IMG/VR virus record: IMGVR_UViG_3300046740_000130 | Location: 1 to 38,042 of that record | Length of the DNA stretch: 38,042 nucleotides | DNA from: a virus | Direction: 5' to 3' (one strand) | Shown here: positions 30,659 through 38,042 of the stretch, piece by piece | Layout of the letters: each line of letters starts with the position of its first letter | Numbering within the stretch: the first letter of the stretch is position 1 | Position numbers and translations under genes: made by a program | The notes under the pieces: model-generated | Databases searched by the model: none | What the model was told of the DNA's origin: nothing | Seen by the model: only the letters and a program-made list of their open reading frames with translations

Positions 30659-32227
30659 CTACGCCGTCGGGCGCTCTGCTTTCGCCGCGTCGGCCTGGCG
30701 CCGCATCCATTCCCACATGCCCATCCCACCGCCGCCCGTGATGATGTACCCGAGCGCGAGCCGGAACGCGTCCGGCACGTCGTCGTGCAGCCCTGCGGGG
30801 AACGTACAGAGCCAGTCGATGAAGTCGCTCGACCACGGCTGATCGTCGGGGACGTAGACGGTGAGCGCCTCCACCGTTGGCGCGACCACGTTCATCGCGG
30901 CGACCTTGTCGATCGACGGCGTGACCTCGATCACGGGGAGCGTCGTCTCGCGGCGGAACTCCTGCACGATCGCCTTGCCACTGTGCGCGCTGCCGCCCTC
31001 GATGACGACCGCGGTGGCCGCCCACTTGGCCTGGAGCATGGCGACGTCCCGTTTCGCCACCGGCGCTTCGACCTTCTCGGCGTACACGTCCAGGATGTAA
31101 TAGCGCGACGGCGCCACGCCGATCGTCACGTCCGCCGTGTTGTCCGCTGAGGTCTTGGCGCTGAGTGCGGTGTCGACCCCCTGGACGATCTGCGTGATCC
31201 CGAGCGCCTTACAGAGCAGCGCGGGCGCGAGCGGCGCGCCGTCCGCATCCCGCGGCGTGCGGTAGCTCTGGAGCCAGGCCCGCTTGATGATCGCGCCCTC
31301 GGCTGGCGCGGGCATCTGGAGATACTGCGCCGCATAGCCACGCGTCCCGAGGCGCCGCTTCTCCGCGGCGAGCACGTCGACGGGGAGCCGGACTGGATCC
31401 AGGAGCTCGTCCTCCTCGGTGCGCGGATCGGTCCAGCCGAGCGACGTGACGTGCTTCGTCGGCGCGACCGGCGTCGGGTTCGCCTCGGTCGGCGGTGGCG
31501 CTTTCGGCGGCTTGTATTCCGCGGCGATCGAGAGGAGCTCCCAGTCGCCCGACTTCATCACGTGGCCGAGCGGGTCGCCCTCGTGGAGCCGTTGCGCGAT
31601 CATGGCGCGCTTGCCGGTGCGGATGTTATTCAGCCGCGACCCGAACGCCTGGTCGTACCAGGTGGTGATCGATTCCCGCGCCGTGCGCGATTCGCCCTCC
31701 GCGGCGTCCAGGAGGTCGTCCATCCCCAGGAAATCGGCGCGGTCGCCGGTCACCTTGGCGTTCGACGAGAGCGCCTGGCGGAACCCGCCCGACGTGTTCT
31801 TGTACAGCGTCTTGACGTTCTGGTCGCTCGCCATGCGCCAGTCGGGCCGGAACCAGGAGCGGTACCATTCCGACTCGATCAGCGTGCGGCAGTTGAGCGA
31901 GTCGCGGGTCGAGACGCGAGGGTTACCGCTGGAGAATATCCACCGGAAGCTCGGGTGGTCGATCCACCACCAGGCGGGGAGCGCGACCGCCATGATGCGG
32001 CTCTTCGACGAGCCCGGCGGGATACTGACGGCCAGGTTGTTCTTCGCCAGCCGCCCTTCCAGGAGCGCTTGGAAGTGATCGCACACCACCTGGAGGTGCC
32101 AATTCCAGACGAGCGGCGTCTCGGGCGGTTCGAGTACGTGCCAGGAGTAGCGGAAGAACGCGGCCAGGGACAGCCGCGCCTTCCGCGCCTGGATGGCAGT
32201 CAGCGATGGCAGCACCGGCGCTGCCAT
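30659..32227 (-). CDS. terL: Terminase large subunit
   Basis: 522-residue packaging motor. Walker-A-like IPPGSSKSR lies at residues about 69-77, the adjacent ATPase strand reads RWIFSSGNPRVSTRDSLNCR, and Walker B is in FLGMDDLLDA. The nuclease half begins near residue 340 with QGVDTALSAKTSADNTADVT, where Asp in 'GVDTA' is the first RNase H-like acidic residue; EGGSAHSGKAIVQEFRRETT and GLHDDVPDAFRLAL follow with the remaining acidic residues. Length and order fit TerL. No small terminase is recognised; the upstream 221-residue protein is only a weak candidate. Confidence 0.92.
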   Translation of the reverse strand: MAAPVLPSLTAIQARKARLSLAAFFRYSWHVLEPPETPLVWNWHLQVVCDHFQALLEGRLAKNNLAVSIPPGSSKSRIMAVALPAWWWIDHPSFRWIFSSGNPRVSTRDSLNCRTLIESEWYRSWFRPDWRMASDQNVKTLYKNTSGGFRQALSSNAKVTGDRADFLGMDDLLDAAEGESRTARESITTWYDQAFGSRLNNIRTGKRAMIAQRLHEGDPLGHVMKSGDWELLSIAAEYKPPKAPPPTEANPTPVAPTKHVTSLGWTDPRTEEDELLDPVRLPVDVLAAEKRRLGTRGYAAQYLQMPAPAEGAIIKRAWLQSYRTPRDADGAPLAPALLCKALGITQIVQGVDTALSAKTSADNTADVTIGVAPSRYYILDVYAEKVEAPVAKRDVAMLQAKWAATAVVIEGGSAHSGKAIVQEFRRETTLPVIEVTPSIDKVAAMNVVAPTVEALTVYVPDDQPWSSDFIDWLCTFPAGLHDDVPDAFRLALGYIITGGGGMGMWEWMRRQADAAKAERPTA

Positions 32228-32233
32228 GGCGGG

Positions 32234-32899
32234 TTACTGCCCGGCGGTCTCTTGCTCGCCGCCGATGTCAGGCTCTAACACGGGGCCGTCTGCGGCGGTG
32301 GCGGCCTCACCCTCGGGCACCAGCGCGAGCGGCTTCCGTTCCTCGGGCGCGATCGTGGTGTCGGCGCCTTCCTCCAGGTCGAGCAGCGGGTCGACGATCG
32401 CGCCCTTGATCCCCTTGAACCGTTCGAGCTCGGGGATCCCCTCCTTGCTGTCGGCGGGCGCCAGGAAGCACGGGCACGCGACCACCATGACCTCCTCCAG
32501 CATCTCGCGCCAGTCCTTGTTGAACGCCATCGGGTCCAGGATGTTGTACTGGTCCGGCACGACGATCCGCTCCTCGGTGTCGTTCCCCTGCGCGTCCTTC
32601 TTGAACACGGGCTCGCCTTTCTCGTTCACCATGTACGCGGGCGTCGGCTTGCCCGCGAGCTCGTGGCCCTCGGGGTACTTCTCCGCGTGTGCGACGACCA
32701 GGTCTTGGCGCTGCGCCTGTATCTCCTCGTCCGCCGCGGAGAGCGCACGCCGGATACGACCGACCTTGCGGGCCATCTTGCCGGGGAGGTCGTCCCGCTG
32801 CTGGAGTTGGTTAATAGCGACGAGCGCGGGGCGGATCGCGCTCTTTTTCAGATAGAACGTCGTGGTGTCCTTTGCGGCGGGGGGAGCAGCGGGGGCCAT
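32234..32899 (-). CDS. Hypothetical protein upstream of terminase (221 aa)
   Basis: Soluble acidic protein. The first 80 residues are helical and charged (IRPALVAINQLQQRDDLPGK, then MARKVGRIRRALSAADEEIQ), a pattern like small phage helical proteins (DUF1617-like; weak). The middle has KPTPAYMVNEKGEPVFKKDA and a helical DWREMLEEVMVV, and the C-terminal 50 residues are acidic and probably disordered. The gene ends 6 bases before the terminase start, so a packaging role or small terminase is possible, but no HTH is seen. Confidence 0.6.
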   Translation of the reverse strand: MAPAAPPAAKDTTTFYLKKSAIRPALVAINQLQQRDDLPGKMARKVGRIRRALSAADEEIQAQRQDLVVAHAEKYPEGHELAGKPTPAYMVNEKGEPVFKKDAQGNDTEERIVVPDQYNILDPMAFNKDWREMLEEVMVVACPCFLAPADSKEGIPELERFKGIKGAIVDPLLDLEEGADTTIAPEERKPLALVPEGEAATAADGPVLEPDIGGEQETAGQ

Positions 32900-32979
32900 G
32901 GTCGAGCCTCGATCGAAAGTGATGGTAGAACCTCGGACGCTGCCAATATACAGACACCGCCCGAGACTCAGCCAGCCGA

Positions 32980-35900
32980 TTAGCTCATAAGCCCGACGTT
33001 GACGAGTGCCGTCCGCATATTGTTGACGAGCGTGATCATCGCGTCACGGTGCGCCGCGGTGTCATACGCTCCAGCGGTCGCGCCCGTCCCTCCCGCGGGG
33101 GCGGCCCCTCCCGACGCAAACGCCGTCTGTGCGGTGGCTCCGTTACAGCCGAACGCCCCCGAGGCAGTGAGCGAGCCGGTGACCGTCGTGGTACCAGCGA
33201 GGTGAGACGCTCCGGCGACGTGGAACAGCGTGTCAGGAGCAGACGTCCCGATCCCGACAAACCCCACCGATCCCGTCGTCGTGTTGACCGTGAAGAACGT
33301 CGCATTGTCGGCCACGTTATTGATTCGCAGCGCGTAGCGGGTGGCCGAGGTGCCGCTCGCATTGATCTTGACCCCGTAGCCGTTCGTGCCGTCGCTGTTC
33401 GTGAACTGCGCGGCCAGCGAGGACGACGTCCCATTGCTCACCGTAAACGTCCCGGTGGTGAGGGTCATCCCACCAGCGAGGAGCCGCATGATCTCGGTCC
33501 CGGCGGCGAGCGGATCACCGGAGAGCGCCGTCGAGATATTGAACGTCAGGACGCCGATCTGGCTGACCCCCGTCGCGCTGGCACCATTGGCGATCGCCCA
33601 ATCCCGAGAGCCCCCGCTGTTCGAGTCCCCGAACCGGAGAAACCCCGTCCCCGCGAGCGAGCCGCCGGAGCCTGGCAATAAGGCACCACCAGAGATCGAG
33701 GCGCCACCGGACGCGACAGTAAGTCCGGTGAGGCTGCCGAGCGTGCCCGAGATCGTGCTATTCCCCGTGATCGAGATCCCGCCCGCGGTCACGGTCAACG
33801 TGCTACTGCTTTGGAAGGTGCCGGTCACCGAGCTATTCCCGGTGATCGACGCGCCCGAGGCCGAGACGGTGAGTCCATTCGCCAGCGTCACGAGGCCCGC
33901 CCCGCTCACGGTGAGCCGGTCGACGCTATTTGTGCGGAGCCGGATCGCGTTGGAGCCGTCGACCAGGATCAGACCGCCGGAGGCGTCCACCTTGTAGTGC
34001 ATCGTCGTGACGCCGCCGAAGGTGGCGTTGATCTCTGCACCGTTCGCCGCCAGCGTGATACTCCCGCTCGTGACCGAGATACCGCCCGCGGCGACGGTGA
34101 GCGTGCTGCTACTGGAAAGCGTCCCCGTGACCGCCGTGGCGGCAGCCAGGGAGATCGACGCCGCGGACGATCCGTAGGTGGCGACGTTGCTGCCGTCGAT
34201 GAACGCGATCCCGACGTCGCTACTGTTCGCCGCGTTCCGACTGTTGATGGCCTGGTTGTTTGGGAGCCGGAGGATCCCCGAGGCAGCCACCGTGCTCCCG
34301 ATCGAGAGGGTCGACCCGACCGTCACGCTGGACGAGAACGCGCCGGTCGTCGCGCCGGTCAGGGCGCCCGTCATCCCGAGGGTGGTGGCCGTGAGCGCTT
34401 GGACCGCGGTCGTCCCCGCGGTGACCGTGAGGCCGCCGGATGCGACCGTGAGCCCCGTCAGACCGCCGAGTGTCCCCGTGATCGTCGAGTTGCCGGTGAC
34501 CGTTATGCCGCCGGACGCTACGGTGACACCGGTCAGACCGCCGAGCGTCCCGGTGATCGTCGAGTTGCCCGTCACGGTGAGGCCGCCAGCGGAGACGGTC
34601 AGGGCGCCCGCCTGAGTGACGGCGCCCCCTTTGCTCACCTTCCATTGGCTCACGCTGCCGACCTGCCAGTCCGCGAGCAGCGAGCCCGCGGCGCTCGCCG
34701 AGTCGAAGACGTTGACTAGCTGGTGTGTGAACGTCACGCCCGCATTGTTCCAGCTGGCAGTGCTGGAGAGCCACGGGGTCGACGCGGTGACGGTCCCGAG
34801 CGTGCTGGTGAGCGTACCGGTGAGGGTGAGCGACGGGAGCGTGGTGATCGAGATCGCTTGCCAGGACGGCGCCGCGGCGTTCACGCCGTCGCCGGTCATG
34901 CTGAGGAACTTCTGCGTGACCGTCGTGTTTCCGGCCAGCTTGGCGAGCGCGTTGGTGTTGAGCGCGTAGATGAGGTCGCCGAGCGTGTAGCCGGTCAGCC
35001 CGGTCCCGCCGTTCGGCGTCCCGATCGTGGTCCCCGCCCACGTGCCGGTGGTGATCGTCCCGACTGTCGTGATCGTCGCCTGGCCGACATACGCCGCGGA
35101 CACGTCGAACGTCGGGTCGGTGGCCGTCCCCCCGATGGTCAGGCGGTTCACGGTACCGGCGACTGTCTTCACCTTCGCATCCGTGTACGTGGTGGCAATG
35201 CTGGAGCCCTGCCAGACACCGGTCCCGATCGTGCCGACGCTAGTCAGGCTCGAGCCCGTCACGTTCCCAGGCAACGTCGCGCCCGCGGTCAGCTTGGTCA
35301 CGTCGAGGCCGCTGGCGATGTACGCGTTGGCGATCGGCGTGGCGTTCCACGTGCCGGTGGTGATCGTGCCGACCGAGACCAGGCTGGAGAGGGTCGTCAC
35401 CGCGGAATTGACAAGCGTACCGCTGGTCGGAAGCGTCACGCTCGTCGTGCCAGTCACGGTGATGGTGGTCGAGAACGCCCCCGCGTGTACCAGGTTTCCG
35501 CCGAGCGTGATGGTTGCGCCCGCGTTGTTCACGCCGGTCCCGCCGTAGGTGGAGGAGAGCACCGCGCCCTGCCACGTGCCCGACCCGATGACGCCGACCG
35601 TGGTGAGCGACGAGGTGACCACGTTCGACGGGAGCGTGGTGCCGGTGGTCAGCTTCGCCACGTCGATCCCGGAGGCGAGGTACGCGTTCGCAATCGCGGA
35701 GCCCTGCCATGTCCCGGTGCCGATCGTCCCGACCGTGGTGAGCGACGACGTGACGATCGAGGCCGGGAGGGTGGTGCCGGTCAGCTTGGACGCCGAGAGC
35801 GCCGCCAGGTACGCGTCCGCGATCGCGGTGCCGTTCCAGACGCCGGAGGTGATCGTCCCGAGGGTGGTAATGCTCCCCTGGCCGATGTACGCGCCGGAAA

Positions 35901-37461
35901 TGTCCACGGTCGGGTGCGTCGACGTGCCGCCGATGACGATCCGCGAGCTCGTGCCGGTCAGGTCGATCAGCTGCGCGCTCGTGTACGTAGTGGAGATCAC
36001 GGACGCGTTCCACGTGCCCGTGGTGACGGTGCCGAGCGTCACGATCGAGGTCTGGCCGACATAGGTGGCCGCGATGTCGAACGTCGGGTCCGTCGCGGTG
36101 CCGCCGATGGTGAGCCGGTTGAGGGTGCCGGTCACGGTTGCCACCTTGGCCGCGGTGTACGCCGTGGCGATCACGGAGCCCTGCCACGTGCCGGTTGCCA
36201 CGGTGCCGAGCGTCGTGATGGTCGCCTGGCCCGCGTAACTTATTGACACGTCGAACGTTGGGTCGGTCGATGTGCCACCGACTGTCAGCCGGTTCAGCGT
36301 GCCGGTGACCGTCTTGATCTTGGCGTCGGTGTACGTGGTGGCAATCGATCCGCCCTGCCACGTGCCGGTGTTCACGGTCCCCAACTTTGTGATGCCGGTC
36401 GCCGCGGTGGTCAGGTCCGACACGTCCGCGGCGACGATGGCCGCTCGGGTCCACGTGGTGCCGTCTGAGCGGACGAACCCGGCCACAGCCCCAGGCGCGA
36501 GCGCGGTCATGGCACCAGTCCCCGCGCCGACCAGGAGGTTCCCTGCAGCGAGACTTGCCACGCCGGTCCCGCCATGCGCGACGGGGAGCACGCCAGCCAC
36601 CGCGGCGGCGGCCAGGTTAGTCAGCGCCGAGCCATCGCCCGCGAAGCTCGTGGCCTGGACGGGGTTCGGGAAGATGAACGGCGCACCGCCGCCCGCGGCG
36701 AACGTACCGGGCGCGATCCAGCTGGCGTCGAGGCTATGCGGCAACCACGCCGCGTCGGACGTGAGCCATCCCGCCACCTGTTTGTTGCTTGGCGCCACGA
36801 ACGCGGGGTCGTTGGCCGTGGCCGTTGTCGTCGCCTGAACCCCCATACTGGCGGCGATGATCGTGGTCGAGCCAGGGAGCAGGAACGAGACGAGCCCCGA
36901 CTGGTCCGGCTGCGCGACGAGCGGGTTGGACGAACTCCAGGTGATGACCGCGGTCGGGATCACGTTGCCGAGCGCGTCGTACGCGACCGCGGTGAGCGGT
37001 GCGGTGGTGCCGATCCCGCCGCTCACCGGTCCGCCGCTCATCACAATGTCGGCGACGATCAGCGGCGACGGCGGCGTCAGCGACGTCCGGGCGGCGATGT
37101 TGCCGATCTGCACCTGGCGGGTCTCAGTGACGCCGTTCCTGAGCACCGAGACGGTCACGCTGTACTGGAACGCGCCCGCGGCGATCGTGGCGATGTTGGC
37201 CGCGGTGAGCGTGAAGTGCGCCGAGATCGACGTCGCGCTCGTGTACTCCAGGAACCCGGCGGTGCGCTGCACCATGTCGACCGAGCCGGTAATGACAGCC
37301 GGACCGCCCGCGAACGGGGCGATCGATAACGCGGCCAGCTGCACCACGTCACCAGGGAAGAACCCGTCGACAGGCACGCTGAGGACGCCGTACCCGGCGC
37401 CGATGTCTATGAAGTCAATGTACGCCGGTTCAACGCCGACGTCGGTGGAGAACGTAGCCAT
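32980..37461 (-). CDS. Long repeat-rich tail fibre protein (1493 aa)
   Basis: The first 130 residues form an adhesin-like beta region beginning MATFSTDVGVEPAYIDFIDI. Residues about 134-217 resemble an Ig-like domain (TAVAYDALGNVIPTAVITWS). Residues about 355-810 hold a set of near-repeats on the theme 'TTLGTVTTGTWQGS.IA..Y' alternating with 'LTIGGTATDPTFDV', and later regions repeat 'GNSTITGTLGGLTGLTVASGG'. Such repeats suggest a trimeric beta-helical fibre. The C-terminus (RDAMITLVNNMRTALVNVGL) is the helical end common to phage fibres. ATG 37461 has GAGG 8 bases upstream. The longer reading to 37548 lacks support. Confidence 0.8.
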   Translation of the reverse strand: MATFSTDVGVEPAYIDFIDIGAGYGVLSVPVDGFFPGDVVQLAALSIAPFAGGPAVITGSVDMVQRTAGFLEYTSATSISAHFTLTAANIATIAAGAFQYSVTVSVLRNGVTETRQVQIGNIAARTSLTPPSPLIVADIVMSGGPVSGGIGTTAPLTAVAYDALGNVIPTAVITWSSSNPLVAQPDQSGLVSFLLPGSTTIIAASMGVQATTTATANDPAFVAPSNKQVAGWLTSDAAWLPHSLDASWIAPGTFAAGGGAPFIFPNPVQATSFAGDGSALTNLAAAAVAGVLPVAHGGTGVASLAAGNLLVGAGTGAMTALAPGAVAGFVRSDGTTWTRAAIVAADVSDLTTAATGITKLGTVNTGTWQGGSIATTYTDAKIKTVTGTLNRLTVGGTSTDPTFDVSISYAGQATITTLGTVATGTWQGSVIATAYTAAKVATVTGTLNRLTIGGTATDPTFDIAATYVGQTSIVTLGTVTTGTWNASVISTTYTSAQLIDLTGTSSRIVIGGTSTHPTVDISGAYIGQGSITTLGTITSGVWNGTAIADAYLAALSASKLTGTTLPASIVTSSLTTVGTIGTGTWQGSAIANAYLASGIDVAKLTTGTTLPSNVVTSSLTTVGVIGSGTWQGAVLSSTYGGTGVNNAGATITLGGNLVHAGAFSTTITVTGTTSVTLPTSGTLVNSAVTTLSSLVSVGTITTGTWNATPIANAYIASGLDVTKLTAGATLPGNVTGSSLTSVGTIGTGVWQGSSIATTYTDAKVKTVAGTVNRLTIGGTATDPTFDVSAAYVGQATITTVGTITTGTWAGTTIGTPNGGTGLTGYTLGDLIYALNTNALAKLAGNTTVTQKFLSMTGDGVNAAAPSWQAISITTLPSLTLTGTLTSTLGTVTASTPWLSSTASWNNAGVTFTHQLVNVFDSASAAGSLLADWQVGSVSQWKVSKGGAVTQAGALTVSAGGLTVTGNSTITGTLGGLTGVTVASGGITVTGNSTITGTLGGLTGLTVASGGLTVTAGTTAVQALTATTLGMTGALTGATTGAFSSSVTVGSTLSIGSTVAASGILRLPNNQAINSRNAANSSDVGIAFIDGSNVATYGSSAASISLAAATAVTGTLSSSSTLTVAAGGISVTSGSITLAANGAEINATFGGVTTMHYKVDASGGLILVDGSNAIRLRTNSVDRLTVSGAGLVTLANGLTVSASGASITGNSSVTGTFQSSSTLTVTAGGISITGNSTISGTLGSLTGLTVASGGASISGGALLPGSGGSLAGTGFLRFGDSNSGGSRDWAIANGASATGVSQIGVLTFNISTALSGDPLAAGTEIMRLLAGGMTLTTGTFTVSNGTSSSLAAQFTNSDGTNGYGVKINASGTSATRYALRINNVADNATFFTVNTTTGSVGFVGIGTSAPDTLFHVAGASHLAGTTTVTGSLTASGAFGCNGATAQTAFASGGAAPAGGTGATAGAYDTAAHRDAMITLVNNMRTALVNVGLMS
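34990..36400 (-). repeat. Tandem imperfect repeats in tail fibre gene
   Basis: Approximate span. Units encode 'T.GT..TGTWQGS.IA..Y...K...V.GT.NRLT.GGT.TDPTFD....Y.GQ.....'. Around ten copies can be counted by eye, and the protein motif is better conserved than the DNA. They may allow length change by recombination. Confidence 0.7.
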
Positions 37462-37550
37462 GGAGTCGCCTCGGCGAGTGTGGGTCGAGCCGTCGAGCAA
37501 CGCGCAAGAGATCGCCCGAAACGTACCGCCCCTAACAAGCCGACACAATG

Positions 37551-37580
37551 AAAAAGGCCCATCGTTCCGGGCGATGGACC
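37551..37580 (-). terminator. Rho-independent terminator upstream of tail fibre gene
   Basis: On the minus strand GGTCCATCG / CGATGGGCC (9-bp stem with one G-T pair) encloses CCCGGAA and is followed by TTTTT. It lies 60 bases after the stop of the 37641-37883 gene and would isolate that gene from the tail fibre gene, which should therefore have its own promoter. Confidence 0.8.
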
Positions 37581-37640
37581 TCTCTCATACGCGGCTCCCG
37601 CCCGCGCTCGACCGGTGGTGCGTACCGGTGGCCTTCCTAG

Positions 37641-37883
37641 CTACACGCTCGCCTTCGACGTGTCCGGCACCTCAGCGGGCAATGCCGCGAGGACATCGTC
37701 CAGGTGGAGCACCTCTTTCAAATTGGGGCACGGATCGCTCGGGCTGATCGGCGCCAGCCTCCCGTTGCAGTAGTCGTTGCCAGCGGTGGCGTCGTACAGG
37801 ATCCCGACTGTCGGTGAGCCGTGCGTTGGGACGAGTACCACCTTGTCGCCGTTCTTTGCTTCCCGACCGTTCTTGTAGTGCAT
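37641..37883 (-). CDS. Small hypothetical protein, YHNGREAK-type (80 aa)
   Basis: Soluble protein starting MHYKNGREAKNGDKVVLVPT, a beta-barrel-like (KOW/SH3-type) opening that is common in small phage proteins of unknown function. Two Cys residues (DYCNGR and DPCPNL) and a C-terminal helix (LHLDDVLAALPAEV) follow. GGAGG stands 6 bases before ATG 37883, and a terminator follows the gene, so it is a single-gene unit. No function can be assigned. Confidence 0.7.
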   Translation of the reverse strand: MHYKNGREAKNGDKVVLVPTHGSPTVGILYDATAGNDYCNGRLAPISPSDPCPNLKEVLHLDDVLAALPAEVPDTSKASV

Positions 37884-37981
37884 GGGCGTCCTCCATGGGT
37901 GAGGAAGCGAAATCTAAGGGGCGCTGGCTATTTGTGCCGCACGTCGGGTGACGCTTGGGCCGGAGCCAGCCAACCGGCCAT

Positions 37982-38038
37982 TCATTCCCAGTATCCGCCC
38001 CGCTTCCTCGGGTGCTGCCTCTCGTGGCTTGGGAATGA
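37982..38038. repeat. Inverted repeat at right edge
   Basis: TCATTCCCA (37982-37990) and TGGGAATGA (38030-38038) form a 9-bp inverted repeat with 39 bases between. It lies in the non-coding 159-bp stretch upstream of the 37883 start, at the window edge. Meaning unknown. Confidence 0.35.
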
Positions 38039-38042
38039 TTAG

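Noticed and set aside
32234-32899. Small terminase subunit
   Set aside because: Position fits, but no helix-turn-helix or typical TerS pattern is visible, so it is left as hypothetical.
1-38042. Circular genome joining base 38042 to base 1
   Set aside because: The methylase frame stays open across the join, but the added peptide lacks methylase motifs and ends after 42 codons. No terminal direct repeat is seen.
1-38042. Integrated prophage with attachment sites
   Set aside because: No integrase, excisionase, tRNA or bacterial flank is visible, so lysogeny by integration is unsupported here.
37821-38042. Plus-strand open frame at right end
   Set aside because: It overlaps the start of the well-supported 37641-37883 gene, has no ribosome-binding site, and is a shadow.

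Overview
The window is almost wholly tailed-phage DNA (Caudoviricetes, siphovirus-like). It is GC-rich, densely packed and transcribed nearly entirely from the minus strand, so reading from base 38042 down to base 1 follows transcription. There is no integrase, tRNA, IS element, CRISPR array or obvious bacterial gene. Both ends look arbitrary: a DNA methyltransferase is cut off at base 1. The host cannot be proved. The lipoprotein at 1689-2075 begins its mature part with a Cys-Ser-Asp-Ile-Thr-Gly-Pro stretch that I associate with Gemmatimonadota lipoproteins, and Big_2-like domains also occur; I treat this only as a hint.

Late region (37883 to 12225, minus strand): a small gene with its own terminator; a 1493-residue repeat-rich tail fibre; an unknown protein; large terminase; a structural-looking protein; a portal-MuF fusion; a prohead protease with a scaffold-like tail; a major capsid protein with an inserted domain, followed by a strong terminator; connector and tail-completion proteins; tail tube; a tail chaperone with a -1 frameshift extension; tape measure; a GTA/Rhodobacter-like tail-tip set (DUF2460, DUF2163, NlpC/P60, tip/hub protein); then the lysis genes (holin, CHAP endolysin, small membrane protein).

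Switch region (about 11330-12225): a Cro-like HTH gene on the minus strand faces away from two tiny plus-strand genes, each coding for a membrane segment plus a zinc-ribbon-like Cys motif. The 64-bp gap holds a perfect TTGTAAT-3-ATTACAA palindrome. Related palindromes lie at 2997, 5180 and 30620, so this is a candidate phage regulon. Downstream of the plus-strand pair is a perfect 16-bp consensus ParB-binding site (parS, 12151-12166), beside a bidirectional terminator. No ParA or ParB gene is visible.

Early region (11581 to 1, minus strand): a recombination set (YqaJ exonuclease, RecT-like annealing protein, RecF/SMC-like ATPase, VRR-NUC nuclease), an Acb2/Tad1-type cyclic-nucleotide sponge candidate, an ASCH protein, several membrane or exported small proteins, a winged-helix replication protein, a lipoprotein with an HExxH motif, and a DNA methyltransferase. 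Inside the replication gene lies a lambda-O-like candidate origin: six 11-bp iterons, three CCCTAGG repeats, a short AT-rich stretch and two flanking DnaA boxes. Many early genes overlap by 4 bp (ATGA or GTGA), which implies translational coupling.

The points most worth a second look are the orphan parS, the origin inside the replication gene, the operator family and the counter-defence candidate.
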